A DNA stretch of 64,000 nt from Actinomadura pelletieri DSM 43383 (GCF_003634705.1 NZ_RBWU01000006.1:310001-374000); one strand, 5' to 3'; shown: positions 6,698 to 15,670, counted from the stretch's first letter. Notes: generated from the letters alone by a model not told the origin. Program-made: numbers and translations.

Positions 6698-9160
6698 CTA
6701 GGTCCTTCTCTTGCCGGAACCCGACTGGGCTCCCACCGCGACCTTCCACAGGGCGTGGGCGATCGCGTCGGAGCAGCGGTCGAGGGCGGTCGTGTTGATG
6801 TTGTTGGGGTAGTTGTCGCAGGCCTGGTGGTAGCACCGGTCGAACGCCTGGTTCGCGGTGCCGCCCCACTTCTGCGCCTGGGCGGCCGACTTGCGCGCGG
6901 GCGCGCCGGTGAACAGGAACGTCGTGGCGATTCCGGCGTCGCGGAACGACCCGTCGTCACTGCAGCACTCGACGACCTCCTCCGTGGGCACGTTGATCGA
7001 GTCGAAGTGCTCCTTGAGGTTCTTCGCCAGCGGCGAGTTGATGTTGTCGATGAAGTAGCCCGGGTTCGGCGAGCCGACCATGTCGAAGTTGAAGTAGCCC
7101 TTGATCTTCGACCGGTCGGCGGCGGACAGGCGGCTCACGTAGAACTTGGAGCCGCGCAGGCCCTGCTCCTCGTCCGTCCACCAGCCGAACCGGACGTGGT
7201 TCAGCATGGTGGGCTTGGACTGGGCGAGTTGGAGCGCCGTCTCCAGCAGCGCCGCGGACCCGGTGCCGTTGTCGTTGATGCCGGGACCCGCGCCGACGCT
7301 GTCGAGATGGGCGCCGAACATGTAGACGTTGTTCTCGTTCCCGCCGGGCCAGTCGGCGATCAGGTTCGGCCCGGCCCCGGCGGTGCATCCGGACGTGCAG
7401 GCCTGGCGGGTCACGGTGAACCCGGCCGCCTTCAGCTTCTGCTCGATGTAGGAGACAGACCCGGTGTAGCCGCCGCCGGTGGAGCGACGGTTGCCGCCGT
7501 TGCTGCTGGCGATGCTCTGAAACTGCTGCAGATGCGCCTTGACGTTCTCGACGTTGATGTCAGGAGCCGCTGCCGCTTTTGGGGAACCACCACCCAACAC
7601 CGTGTAGCCGGCGTCCTTCGCACCCGCCGTACAGCTCGGCTCACCGGACTGCGCGCCCAGCTGGACGGCGTCCCAGGCGGCCTTGACCTTGTTGTACGCG
7701 GCGCAGGAGCTGTCGAGGTTCTTCGCGGCGGTCAGCGTCATCACCCGGTACCGGGCGTAGCTGGTGCCGGACGTCTTGAGCATCATCGCGTTGTAGAAGA
7801 TCTTCGCGGCTTCCATGACGCCGATGCCCGTCAGCTGGCCGCCCTGGCAGACCGGGCTGTTCGGCTTGCCGCCGCCCGGGTTGGAGCCCTCGGCGAGCAG
7901 GTAGAACCAGTGGTTGCCCGGCCCGGCCGCCTTGTGCACCTCCATCCGCGGCACGGACGAGGAGTAGCAGTTCGGGTCGTTGTTGACCTGCGACGGGTTG
8001 TACATGTTGCGGATCGGGCCGCGGCCCACCAGGTCGACCATCTCGCCGACGGTGTAGTCGGGGGTGTCGGCCGGGTTGTTGAGGACGTGCTCGGTGACCG
8101 CGCCCCACACGTCGCCGACGAACTCCTGGGTGCCGCCACCGGACATGCCGCCCGGGGTGAAGTTGTCCAGCCCGTGGCCGAACTCGTGGTTCACCACGTC
8201 GGTCGAGGTCAGCCACTGGTTGCGCTGGTTGTGGCCGAACTGGGCGTCCCGGCCGTTCCAGTAGGCGTTGACCGCGTTGAGGCCGACCCTCGCCGGGGCC
8301 CACTGACCGTTCTGGAGGCCGGTGCGCCCGTAGGACTTCAGCAGGTCCCAGAAACCGGCGGCGGAGTACATGACGTCCACGCAGCCGGCTTCCTTGTCGG
8401 TCTTGGACGAGCTGCCCCAGACGTCGTCCGGCCCGGTGTAGATGCCGCCGCTGTAGTCGGCGCACGTCAGACCGGGACGGTCGGGGTCGCGCATCGAGTA
8501 GCTGCTGCCGGACTGGGTCGTCCCGATCTTCAGGTTCGGGCCGCCCCAGATGCCGGTGCCCGTGCCCGCGACGACGGTCTCCTGCTCGGCGAACCGCTTG
8601 CCGGTCAGGGCGTCGACGTACACCTTCTTCCGGCTCGGCTGCGCGTCGTCGCTGCCGCTGACGACCGTCTCCCATGCCAGCCTGGGCTTGCCCAGCGCGT
8701 GCACGACCAGGCGCGGCTTGAGTTCGGCCTTGTCGGGCTTGGTCAGCGCGGCGCGGGAGCGTCCGGCGGCGTCGGCCGCGTTGACCTTCGCCGTGGTGCC
8801 GACCCGGATCTGCTGGTTCTGCGCGACCGAGAGGGTGCGCACGCGGCCCTTGCCGTCGGTGGCGACCACGAAGTCGCCGCCGACCACGGGAAGCCCCTGG
8901 TAGGTGCGCTCGTAGGCGACGTAGTACTGGTCCCACGGGGTGCCGACGACCTGGGTGCGGATGTACTTCTCGTTCTCGCCGACGAACAGGTCGGCGGAGT
9001 TGTCGGCGATCAGCCGATCGGCCGACGCCATCGCGGCGACCTTGGGGTCGGCGTCGGGCTTCTTGCCGGTCTGCGTGGACGTCATGGCGGGGGGCGCCAT
9101 GCCCGTGACCGCGAGCGCGGCGGCCACCGAGGCCACCAGGAACTGACTTCTGCGTTTCAC
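6698..9160 (-). CDS. Secreted double metallopeptidase, M4 (thermolysin-like) fused to M28 aminopeptidase
   Basis: 820 residues. It has a Sec signal peptide (KRRSQFLVASVAAALAVTG) and an FTP/PepSY-type propeptide region (about 35-200, with YVAYERTYQGLPVVGGDFVV). An M4 catalytic domain follows, with the zinc motif HEFGH at residue 325 and the downstream GTQEFVGDVWGA glutamate ligand. After about residue 520 an M28 zinc aminopeptidase domain follows: GAHLDSVGAGPGINDNGTG (His about 618), WWTDEEQGLRGS, and FNFDMVGS. Many paired cysteines fit an extracellular protein. One polypeptide carries both an endo- and an exopeptidase, so it could degrade proteins to amino acids in one go. It is monocistronic, with a strong hairpin behind it. 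Confidence 0.93.
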   Translation of the reverse strand: MKRRSQFLVASVAAALAVTGMAPPAMTSTQTGKKPDADPKVAAMASADRLIADNSADLFVGENEKYIRTQVVGTPWDQYYVAYERTYQGLPVVGGDFVVATDGKGRVRTLSVAQNQQIRVGTTAKVNAADAAGRSRAALTKPDKAELKPRLVVHALGKPRLAWETVVSGSDDAQPSRKKVYVDALTGKRFAEQETVVAGTGTGIWGGPNLKIGTTQSGSSYSMRDPDRPGLTCADYSGGIYTGPDDVWGSSSKTDKEAGCVDVMYSAAGFWDLLKSYGRTGLQNGQWAPARVGLNAVNAYWNGRDAQFGHNQRNQWLTSTDVVNHEFGHGLDNFTPGGMSGGGTQEFVGDVWGAVTEHVLNNPADTPDYTVGEMVDLVGRGPIRNMYNPSQVNNDPNCYSSSVPRMEVHKAAGPGNHWFYLLAEGSNPGGGKPNSPVCQGGQLTGIGVMEAAKIFYNAMMLKTSGTSYARYRVMTLTAAKNLDSSCAAYNKVKAAWDAVQLGAQSGEPSCTAGAKDAGYTVLGGGSPKAAAAPDINVENVKAHLQQFQSIASSNGGNRRSTGGGYTGSVSYIEQKLKAAGFTVTRQACTSGCTAGAGPNLIADWPGGNENNVYMFGAHLDSVGAGPGINDNGTGSAALLETALQLAQSKPTMLNHVRFGWWTDEEQGLRGSKFYVSRLSAADRSKIKGYFNFDMVGSPNPGYFIDNINSPLAKNLKEHFDSINVPTEEVVECCSDDGSFRDAGIATTFLFTGAPARKSAAQAQKWGGTANQAFDRCYHQACDNYPNNINTTALDRCSDAIAHALWKVAVGAQSGSGKRRT

Positions 9161-9453
9161 AGCCGCATGCCTCCATCGAGCGGGGGTGAGGCCGTCCCGC
9201 GGGGGACGGGACGGCGGCCGACGCGACGACGGAACCGGGGAGCCGCGCGCACACGGATCGGGGAGCTGTGCGCGTGTGGACGGCCGTCGCGTCCTGCAAA
9301 GATCACAGTGTCATCTCAAGAACGACTGCGGACCATCACAATTGGTCATAGCTCCGCGTTATGGGGAATGAACTGCGCCTTTTGACGGCTCGTCGGCTTG
9401 ATTACCGAACAATTACCTGCGCCGGGAGGCCCACGGTGCCGGACGTGCCGCGG

Positions 9454-9706
9454 TCACGGGGAGGCGAGGGCCGTGGTCGGCGGGAGCCGGGACGCGTGGA
9501 CGGCGGGGTGGCAGCCGGCGAGCACGCCGACGACGAGCGTCGCGGCCCCCGTACCGGCGAGCGTCCAGAAGGGAAGGCGCCGGCGGATGGCCGCGCAGGA
9601 CGGCGTAGGCCATGGTGACCAGGGCGCCCATGCCCAGCCCCGCGACGCCGCCCAGCGCCGACAGCAGGAAGGACTCGGCGGGGAACTGGACGCGGATCTG
9701 ACCGCG
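9454..9706 (-). pseudogene. Relic of an FtsX/MacB-type ABC permease, C-terminal part
   Basis: On the minus strand one frame reads RGQIRVQFPAESFLLSALGG and continues VAGLGMGALVTMAYAVLRGH. A shifted frame then gives FWTLAGTGAATLVVGVLAGC and HPAVHASRLPPTTALASP before a TGA at 9454. This is the C-terminal end of a lipoprotein-release or MacB-type permease (the usual reading is PAVRAARLxPxEAL). At least one frameshift lies near 9580. The left boundary with the ATPase relic is a clean join at about 9706/9707, so the N-terminal part of the permease has been deleted. Confidence 0.75.
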
Positions 9707-9990
9707 GTTCCCGGTCGGCTCATCGGCCAGCAGCGGCGGCGGATCGCCCGAGCACCGCGCGGGCGAGCGCGTCCCGCTGCCGCTCGCCCCCCGGGGAGCC
9801 GGTGCGGCCGGTGGCCCAGCCGGTGCCCGAGCCCGACGCGGTGGAGGGCCTCGCGGGCCCGCTCGCGCCGCTCGGCCGGCGGGCGGCCCGCGTACGGCGG
9901 CCCGGCGGCGACGTTCTCCAGCGCGGACGCGCCAGGGGCCAGGTGGAACTGTTGGAACACGAAGCCGGCGCGGGTCGCGCGCAGCGCCGA
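9707..9990 (-). pseudogene. Relic of an ABC transporter ATP-binding subunit
   Basis: The minus strand encodes RAGFVFQQFHLAPGASALENV (Q-loop region), then PAERRERAREALHRVGLGHR, then a signature-motif region (PHRLPGG in one frame, GERQRDALARAV in another). It ends with LLADEPTGN (Walker B) just before the permease relic. The Walker A half is absent and at least two frameshifts occur. It belongs to the LolD/MacB class that normally precedes such permeases. Confidence 0.75.
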
Positions 9991-10029
9991 CGGCCCCCGG
10001 TCGGACATGCGGGTGGTGTCGTGCCCGGC

Positions 10030-10262
10030 GGCTCCCCGGTAATGGTCGGCGAGAATCCGGCGGGTGACCGCGTAGAGCCACAGCCTCGCCTCGTCGCCCG
10101 GCGGGACGACGTCCAGGCGGCGCCAGGCCGTCAGGAACGTCTCCCCCGAGGACGTCGACGGTGTCGTCCGATGAACTCGTCCGGCGCGACCGTAGCGCGC
10201 CACGGCGTCATAGTGCCGCCGTGTACATCTCCTCGAAGCACCGGCGGTCTGTTGCGGCTCGG
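10030..10262 (-). pseudogene. Relic of an ECF sigma factor, region 2
   Basis: Minus-strand frames spell a sigma-70 region 2 in pieces: CFEEMYTA in one frame, HYDAVARYGRA in the next, DDTVDVLG in another, then GETFLTAWRRLDVVPPGDEA and RLWLYAVTRRILADHYRG. Two or three single-base shifts break it, and region 4 is missing. It directly precedes the ATPase relic in the same orientation, so three genes appear to have collapsed into about 800 bp. Confidence 0.7.
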
Positions 10263-10612
10263 CCCACACGGTCCTCCTTCGGCCTCCAAGCCGGCAGATG
10301 TCCGGACCGGCGCCCGCGTCACACTACCCGTGCGAACTTTCTCCGCCCACGTCGTCGGCGGTCAACCCGGCTTCCGCCCGGCCGGTGCGAGCCGGCGTGC
10401 CGGGCATTCCGGGCACCTTCTTCTGGGCGATGACGAAAGCGCTCCATGCGTCGATGTTGGATTTGTAATTTCGTCGCACCGGCGGTGTGACCTGTGGCAA
10501 TGTCCAATAAACGGGCGTCGTCGGGGTCATGGAAATATCCCGATATCTCGGGATATTCACGCGCAAGAAGGGCGAGCCCATGTTCCGTCCGCTGGTTAAG
10601 AAAGGAAAATTC
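10263..10612. other. Intergenic region upstream of the L,D-transpeptidase gene
   Basis: No gene. It contains the long palindrome at 10534-10557 listed separately and a relatively AT-rich stretch at 10440-10620, where the transpeptidase promoter should lie. In-frame starts exist inside it (10529, 10580), but the ATG at 10613 best fits a signal peptide and has AAAGGA upstream. Confidence 0.45.
10534..10557. promoter_or_regulatory. Perfect inverted repeat upstream of the L,D-transpeptidase gene
   Basis: Arms AATATCCCGA and TCGGGATATT are perfect complements around a 4-nt centre (TATC). The site lies 55 bp before the ATG at 10613, where an operator or activator site would be expected. A related fragment, GATATCTCGG, recurs just upstream of pntA at about 30166-30176. 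The binding protein is unknown. Confidence 0.55.
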
Positions 10613-11341
10613 ATGAGATACGGGAAGAAGGTCCCGGTCGCGCTCGCCGTCGCCGCGTTCGCGCTGCCCGTCGCTCTCTCCGGTCCGGTGTCGGCCGACG
10701 TCGGGGAGGCGGACGGTGCCTGCGCGGCGCTCAACGAAGGAAGGTCGCGCTACCACGTGGGCTTCGGCAGGCGCGTGCTCCTCGCCGTCGCGTCCGACTA
10801 CGGGACGACCGAGGTGACCGTCACCGAGTGCGTGCGCAAGCACTTCAGCGCCCGGTGGAGGACGTTCCTGACCACCACCGGGCATGTGGGACGGAGCGGG
10901 TTCGCCGCGCCGGGCACCAAACGGGAAGGCGACGGCAAGTCCCCGACCGGCTCGTACAGCCTGACCGAGGCGTTCGGCGAGGGCGACCCCGGGACCGCGC
11001 TGCCCTACCGGCGGCTCCGCGAGACCGGCGACTGCTGGGGCTCGACGATCGGCGACCGCCGCTACAACCGGTACTACTCCGGCAAATGCCTGCCCGCCGA
11101 CGAGAACCTGTCGGCGATCATGAAGAGCGGGCCGTACCGGCAGGCCGTCGTCGTCAACTACAACCGGATGCCGGACACGCCGATCGTGCAGGGGAAGGGC
11201 TCGGCGATCTTCATTCACATCGGTTCGGGGCCGACCTCGGGCTGTGTCGCCTTCGCGCGGCCCGAACTGGAGACCGTCATGAAGACCCTGCGCCCGCACG
11301 ACCGCATCATCATGGGCACTCAGGCGGCCCTGTTCCGCTGA
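10613..11341 (+). CDS. Secreted L,D-transpeptidase (YkuD-type) family protein
   Basis: 242 residues with a signal peptide (MRYGKKVPVALAVAAFALPV, then a cleavable ALSGPVSA). The YkuD-like catalytic domain carries VLLAVASDYGTTEVTVTEC, the Gly-rich GKSPTGSYSLTEAFG loop, and the nucleophile motif HIGSGPTSGCVAF with Cys211. This fold cross-links or anchors peptidoglycan (3-3 links) outside the membrane. Start chosen at 10613 because it gives a canonical signal peptide and is preceded by AAAGGA. It stands alone, with a strong palindrome in front that suggests regulated expression. It converges on the lipase-like gene. Confidence 0.88.
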   Translation: MRYGKKVPVALAVAAFALPVALSGPVSADVGEADGACAALNEGRSRYHVGFGRRVLLAVASDYGTTEVTVTECVRKHFSARWRTFLTTTGHVGRSGFAAPGTKREGDGKSPTGSYSLTEAFGEGDPGTALPYRRLRETGDCWGSTIGDRRYNRYYSGKCLPADENLSAIMKSGPYRQAVVVNYNRMPDTPIVQGKGSAIFIHIGSGPTSGCVAFARPELETVMKTLRPHDRIIMGTQAALFR

Positions 11342-11362
11342 GGCGGCCGTGCAAGGCGACGG

Positions 11363-12625
11363 TCAGGGCGTCACGCCGTCCCACCAGGTCAGGATTCGGG
11401 GGAGCGCCGCGCGCTTGGACTCACCGTGGAGCACGTCCCCGAAGTCGGTGAGCGGCGCCTTCACGCCGTTGGCGCGGAGCGCCTCGACGCAGTGCTTGGC
11501 GTTGCGGACGGTCACGTCCTTGTCGCCGGTCGCGGCGTAGACCCTGACGGGCGCCCGCGGCTTCCAGTCGGTACAGGTGGTGTCGTTGGAGCGCAGGGCC
11601 TTCAGCAGGCTTCCGGTGGGGTCGGACGCCCAGGCGATGAACCGTGGGGTGAGCAGCTCCCGCGGTGTCGCGGGGAGCGCGGCGGCGATCTCCGGGTAGG
11701 TGTGCTCGCCGTCGAAGAGCCCTTCGACGGTCGCCGCGTACGGTTCGTTGAACACCTCCGACGGCTCGTCGTAGAACTGGTGGATCCGGTTCATCGCGGT
11801 CAGCGAATAGGCGAAGTACAGCGTGCTCTGCTTGGGGTTGAGCGAGGTGCCGTACAGCGCCTCGGGCATCTGCGCGTGCTGGACGTCGTACGCGCCGCTG
11901 ACCGGGGCGACGGCGCCCAGACGGTAGTAGCCGTCCTCGCCGCGCTGGAGTGCCCGTCCGAGGCCCATCGCCGCCGCGCCGCCCTGGGAGAACCCGGAGA
12001 CCAGCACGCGATGGTGAAGGCGGCGCTGCTTCTCCGCCGTGAACGTTCGGGCGGCGCGCAGCAGGTCGATCGACGCGGTCACCTCGGACGCGACGTCCCC
12101 GTACGGGTGGCGTCCGGGGCCCAGCCCGAGACCGAGGTAGTCGGGCACCACGGTCGCGTAACCGGCCGAACCGAAGAAGAACGCGTCGGCGCGCTGCTGT
12201 GGATGGACGGACGGCGCCTGCGCCTTGGTGACCATCGTCCCGTGCTCCCACGCGACGACCCGAAGGTCACGTCGGTCGTTGCGGGGCAGCACGACGAGGC
12301 CGCTCGCGGTCGTCGGTCGGCCGTCGGGTTCGATGGTGCGGTAGACGATCCGGTAGGCGTCCAGGCCGTGGCGCACCCCGGCGGTGTCCACGCCCGCCTG
12401 CGTCAGGTACTGGACGGCCTCGTCCCGGGTCAGGCCCGCGACGGCCTCGGTGGAGACGATGGTCCCGCGCGCCGTGCGCTCGACCGGATGGGAGGCGGAG
12501 GGTGGCGCGTGCGGAGGGGGCTCCGCCTGGGCCCGCACCGCCCATGCCGCGGGCATCGCGGCGGCGATCACGGCGGCGGCGGCAAGGGCGAGGGGACGCC
12601 TTCGGGCGCCGGTCAACGTTCTCAT
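11363..12625 (-). CDS. Secreted lipase/alpha-beta hydrolase
   Basis: 420 residues with an N-terminal signal (RRRPLALAAAAVIAAAMPAAWAV). The fold is alpha/beta-hydrolase: VVAWEHGTM near the oxyanion strand, YATVVPDYLGLGLGPG, the nucleophile elbow GFSQGG with Ser213, and a C-terminal VRVYAATGDKDVTVRNA (Asp) and DVLHGES (His) pair as the likely triad. The layout matches actinobacterial secretory lipases. It is transcribed away from the sensor kinase gene at 12807. Confidence 0.85.
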   Translation of the reverse strand: MRTLTGARRRPLALAAAAVIAAAMPAAWAVRAQAEPPPHAPPSASHPVERTARGTIVSTEAVAGLTRDEAVQYLTQAGVDTAGVRHGLDAYRIVYRTIEPDGRPTTASGLVVLPRNDRRDLRVVAWEHGTMVTKAQAPSVHPQQRADAFFFGSAGYATVVPDYLGLGLGPGRHPYGDVASEVTASIDLLRAARTFTAEKQRRLHHRVLVSGFSQGGAAAMGLGRALQRGEDGYYRLGAVAPVSGAYDVQHAQMPEALYGTSLNPKQSTLYFAYSLTAMNRIHQFYDEPSEVFNEPYAATVEGLFDGEHTYPEIAAALPATPRELLTPRFIAWASDPTGSLLKALRSNDTTCTDWKPRAPVRVYAATGDKDVTVRNAKHCVEALRANGVKAPLTDFGDVLHGESKRAALPRILTWWDGVTP

Positions 12626-12806
12626 TCGTTCCCCAACCTCCTGATCAAACGGCGGGCCCGTGCCCGCGCCGGTCAGTTGGAGACGCTAGGAGGGCGGGGT
12701 ACGGCGGGGCCTCGGCTCAGGAGACGGTCTTGGACCGTCCGGCGCAACCTTCGATGCGTCCGCAAGGATGATCACCGGACTCTCCGAGTGCGCCTACTCT
12801 GCCGCA

Positions 12807-14006
12807 ATGAGGACAGCTCGGACGGCGGTCACCCTGCGGAACGCGCGCCGTCGCCTCGCGAAACGACCACGGCTCGGCGACGCGTTGCTCGGTGTCGGTC
12901 TGACCGCGTTCGACGTCACGGCGATCCTGTTCCGGGAACCGTCGCCGAGCGCGACGGGCGTCGTGCTGTGGGGGGCGCAGAGCCTTCCGCTCGTGTGGCG
13001 GCGCGGCCGTCCACTGGTGGTCCTCGCGACGATGACCGCCGCGTTCGTCGCCTTCGAGGCGACGCGCGCCATCCCGCACCTCACGCCAGGGCCCTACTTT
13101 CTCGCCCTCGCCGTGTACTCCGCCGCCCGCCACGCCCCCTGCGCGTCCAGCCTGGGCGGGACGACGCTCGCGGGGCTCGTGGCCGTGGCGACCACGCTGC
13201 TCACCCGGGACGACGCCGCACCACGGCTGTGGGCGATGGAGCCGGTCAACGCGACGACGTTCGTCGTGTTCTTCGCCGTCGCCTGGCTCGTCGGCGCGGG
13301 CCGCCGCCGCATCGACGGCGACGCGGCCCGCCTCAGGGACCTCAACGAACGCCTGCGGGCCGAGCAGGAGGAGAACGCCGAACGCGCGGTGCTCACCGAA
13401 CGGGCCCGTATCGCCCGCGACCTTCACGACGTCGTCGCCCACCACGTGTGCGCCATCGCCGTCCAGGCCCGCTCCACCGAAGAGGTGCTCCAGGACGACC
13501 CGAACCTGGGACGCCATGGTGTGGCCCTCATCGCGGACACGGCCGACGTCGCGCTGGAGGAGATGCGGCGCATCCTCGGGCTGCTCGCCGCCCGGGAGGA
13601 GGGCCTACGACCCGGCCTTTCCCCGCGTGCCCTCGACGAGCTCGCGCACATGCTGGAGGCCGCGGGTTGCCGGGTGAGCGTGGCCCTGGACGAGGCGACC
13701 GGCGACGTTCCCGAGGCGACCCGGCTGTCGGCCTACCGGATCGTGCGGGAATGCGCGATGAACGCCGTGAAGCACGCCGCTCCCACCGAGGTCCGGATCG
13801 GGGTGTGCGTCGACGCGGGCGCGCTGAGCGTCCGGGTGGAGAACGGGCCGCCGCCGGCCGGGCATCGGCCCGTCCCCGGCTCCGGTCTGGGGTTGATCGG
13901 CATCCGCGAGCGTGTCGCCGCCTTCGACGGCGACCTGGCGGCCGGTCCCCGCCCGGACGGTGGCTGGCGCGTCCACGCCACCCTCCCGCTCGGAGGGCGC
14001 CGATGA
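12807..14006 (+). CDS. Two-component sensor histidine kinase (DesK/NarL class)
   Basis: About 399 residues from the ATG at 12807 (an upstream ATG at 12768 is possible). The N-terminal half has four to five hydrophobic membrane segments (e.g. LPLVWRRGRPLVVLATMTAAF, FVVFFAVAWLVGAG). A HisKA_3 dimerisation helix follows (ERARIARDLHDVVAHHV, phospho-acceptor His207). The HATPase domain has ECAMNAVKHA and SGLGLIGIRERV. It overlaps the response regulator by four bases (ATGA), so the pair is co-translated. The signal is unknown; the divergent secreted lipase is a candidate target. Confidence 0.9.
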   Translation: MRTARTAVTLRNARRRLAKRPRLGDALLGVGLTAFDVTAILFREPSPSATGVVLWGAQSLPLVWRRGRPLVVLATMTAAFVAFEATRAIPHLTPGPYFLALAVYSAARHAPCASSLGGTTLAGLVAVATTLLTRDDAAPRLWAMEPVNATTFVVFFAVAWLVGAGRRRIDGDAARLRDLNERLRAEQEENAERAVLTERARIARDLHDVVAHHVCAIAVQARSTEEVLQDDPNLGRHGVALIADTADVALEEMRRILGLLAAREEGLRPGLSPRALDELAHMLEAAGCRVSVALDEATGDVPEATRLSAYRIVRECAMNAVKHAAPTEVRIGVCVDAGALSVRVENGPPPAGHRPVPGSGLGLIGIRERVAAFDGDLAAGPRPDGGWRVHATLPLGGRR

Positions 14007-14794
14007 CCGTCCACGTCCTTCTCGTCGACGACCAGGACATGGTCCGGGCGGCACTGCGCGCCGTCATCGACCGCCGCGATGGTCTCCACGTGGTCGGCGA
14101 CGCCGCCGACGGGGAGAGCGGCGTCGCCGAAGCGCGACGCCTGCGGCCGGACGTCATCGTCATGGACGTCCGCCTGCCCGGAATGACCGGCGTCGAGGCG
14201 ACGCGGCGGATCCTCACCGACTGGCCGCACCCCGAACCGCCGCCACGCGTCCTGATGCTGACCACGTTCGACCTGGACGAGTACGTCCACGCGGCGCTCC
14301 GTGCGGGCGCGGCGGGCTTCCTGCTCAAGAACAGCCCACCAGACCAGCTCGCCCACGCCATCCGTGTCGTCGCCGACGGCGAGTCGATGCTCGCCCCGAG
14401 CGTGACGAAACGCCTCATCGACGCCTTCTCGGCGCTGCCACCCGGGGTCGTGGACGGAGCGCCCCGCGCCACGCCACGCCTCCCGGGCCCGCTCGGCAGA
14501 CTCAGCGAACGGGAACTTCAGGTGCTCGTCCATGTCGCGCATGGGCTGTCCAACGCGCAGATCGCCGCGGAGCTGGGCCTGACGGAGGCCAACGTCAAGA
14601 GCCGCATCAACCGCGCCTTCACCAAGCTGGGACTGGTCAACCGTGTGCAGGCGGCCATCCTCGCCTACGAGGCGGGCCTCGTCCCAGCCGCCCACGGGTC
14701 TCCACCGCCCGGCGAGAACACCGCGCGTACGCCCGACGACCGAGGGCGGAGACGACACGACCCCGACCCGGCGCCGAACCGATACGCGGACTGA
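14003..14794 (+). CDS. NarL/LuxR-type response regulator
   Basis: 263 residues. The receiver domain has the acidic pair (LLVDDQD), the phospho-acceptor Asp55 in VIVMDVRLPGMTG, and the Lys of FLLKNSPPD. The C-terminal LuxR helix-turn-helix is LSERELQVLVHVAHGLSNAQ and continues IAAELGLTEANVKSRI. About 45 extra residues rich in Pro/Arg/Asp follow. It is coupled to the kinase by the ATGA overlap and is thus its cognate regulator. Confidence 0.93.
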   Translation: MTVHVLLVDDQDMVRAALRAVIDRRDGLHVVGDAADGESGVAEARRLRPDVIVMDVRLPGMTGVEATRRILTDWPHPEPPPRVLMLTTFDLDEYVHAALRAGAAGFLLKNSPPDQLAHAIRVVADGESMLAPSVTKRLIDAFSALPPGVVDGAPRATPRLPGPLGRLSERELQVLVHVAHGLSNAQIAAELGLTEANVKSRINRAFTKLGLVNRVQAAILAYEAGLVPAAHGSPPPGENTARTPDDRGRRRHDPDPAPNRYAD

Positions 14795-14824
14795 TGTTCG
14801 CTCCGCCACCAAGATTGGACGCTA

Positions 14825-15415
14825 GTGATCACAGGGTGTGACACCGTGCTCATCTGTGCGCAGTCTCCAGCACTCGCCGTGAGGCTGTTCCTGGAGCAGC
14901 TCCAGCGGGACCTTCCAGAGCTGCGCGTGGCCGTCGAACCGACGGACGACTCGTCCTTTCGGCGCTGGGATTTCGAGCGTGAGATACCCGCTGAGAGCGC
15001 CGAGCTGCTCATAGCGGAGAACGATGAGATGGTCCAGCGCTGGGACCAGGACGGCTACTACCTGTCCCCGACCGGCGCCGGCCCATTGAGGATCGGCTTC
15101 GAGCCGTGCCGGGTGCCGCGACTCAGGGCCCGCGTCATGGAGAACCCCTACGGTGACGACGGCTTCGGCTTCGACCCCTACGAGGTCACGCTGATCGGAA
15201 CGGACTTCTTCCTGGCCACGATCGTCACTCCCGATCTCGACAGTGCGTATTCACGGTCGGCGATCGGCAGCTTCACCGACTGTCTGACCTCCACCGGGCA
15301 TTTCTGGTGCCCCTCGGTCGGCGCACAGGAGCAGGGCGCACAGGAGCAGGGTGCGCGGGAGCAGGGTGCACAGGAGTATCGCCTTTGCCCCGGCGTATGG
15401 CCTCCTCCCCGCTGA
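14825..15415 (+). CDS. Hypothetical acidic protein with C-terminal GAQEQ repeats
   Basis: 196 residues from a GTG at 14825. The body (ALAVRLFLEQLQRDLPELRV, DGYYLSPTGAGPLRIGFEPC, VTLIGTDFFLATIVTP) looks like a compact alpha/beta domain. The last 35 residues contain four tandem GAQEQ-type units produced by a 15-bp repeat, then a Cys/Trp/Pro tail. No family recognised. It precedes the P-loop ATPase gene by about 255 bp on the same strand. Confidence 0.55.
   Translation: MITGCDTVLICAQSPALAVRLFLEQLQRDLPELRVAVEPTDDSSFRRWDFEREIPAESAELLIAENDEMVQRWDQDGYYLSPTGAGPLRIGFEPCRVPRLRARVMENPYGDDGFGFDPYEVTLIGTDFFLATIVTPDLDSAYSRSAIGSFTDCLTSTGHFWCPSVGAQEQGAQEQGAREQGAQEYRLCPGVWPPPR
15320..15379 (+). repeat. Four tandem 15-bp units inside a coding region
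   Basis: GGCGCACAGGAGCAG occurs twice, then two diverged copies follow, all in frame and encoding GAQEQ/GAREQ/GAQEY. This is the pattern of slipped-strand expansion; copy number may vary between strains. Confidence 0.8.
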
Positions 15416-15670
15416 CGGCGGGGACGCGGTCGGGTGGGGTCGTCTCTTCCGCTCCCGCCCACCGCATGGACCGGGCATGGATCAGGCATGGACGGCGCCC
15501 GGCAAGCTACGCGCCAGAGACGCCTACCCAGGCAAGGCGCAGGCGTACGACAGGCGACCCAGAGGTGCCGGAGCGATCCGGAAAGCGCGCGCAGCCGAAG
15601 CAGGCGGGGCCTCGGCGCCCGGACGCCGGCTGCGGGGGAAGGTTGGTCGCCGACTCTGCAAGGAGTGAAC

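Noticed and set aside
6119..9385. Plus-strand open frame of 1088 codons
   Set aside because: It is the antisense of the M4-M28 peptidase gene; its composition (Val/Gly/Arg/Asp-rich, no recognisable domain) is typical of antisense frames in high-GC DNA.
10440..10612. c-di-AMP (ydaO) riboswitch before the L,D-transpeptidase gene
   Set aside because: Such riboswitches often precede cell-wall genes in actinobacteria, but I could not find its conserved core; the clear element is a DNA palindrome.
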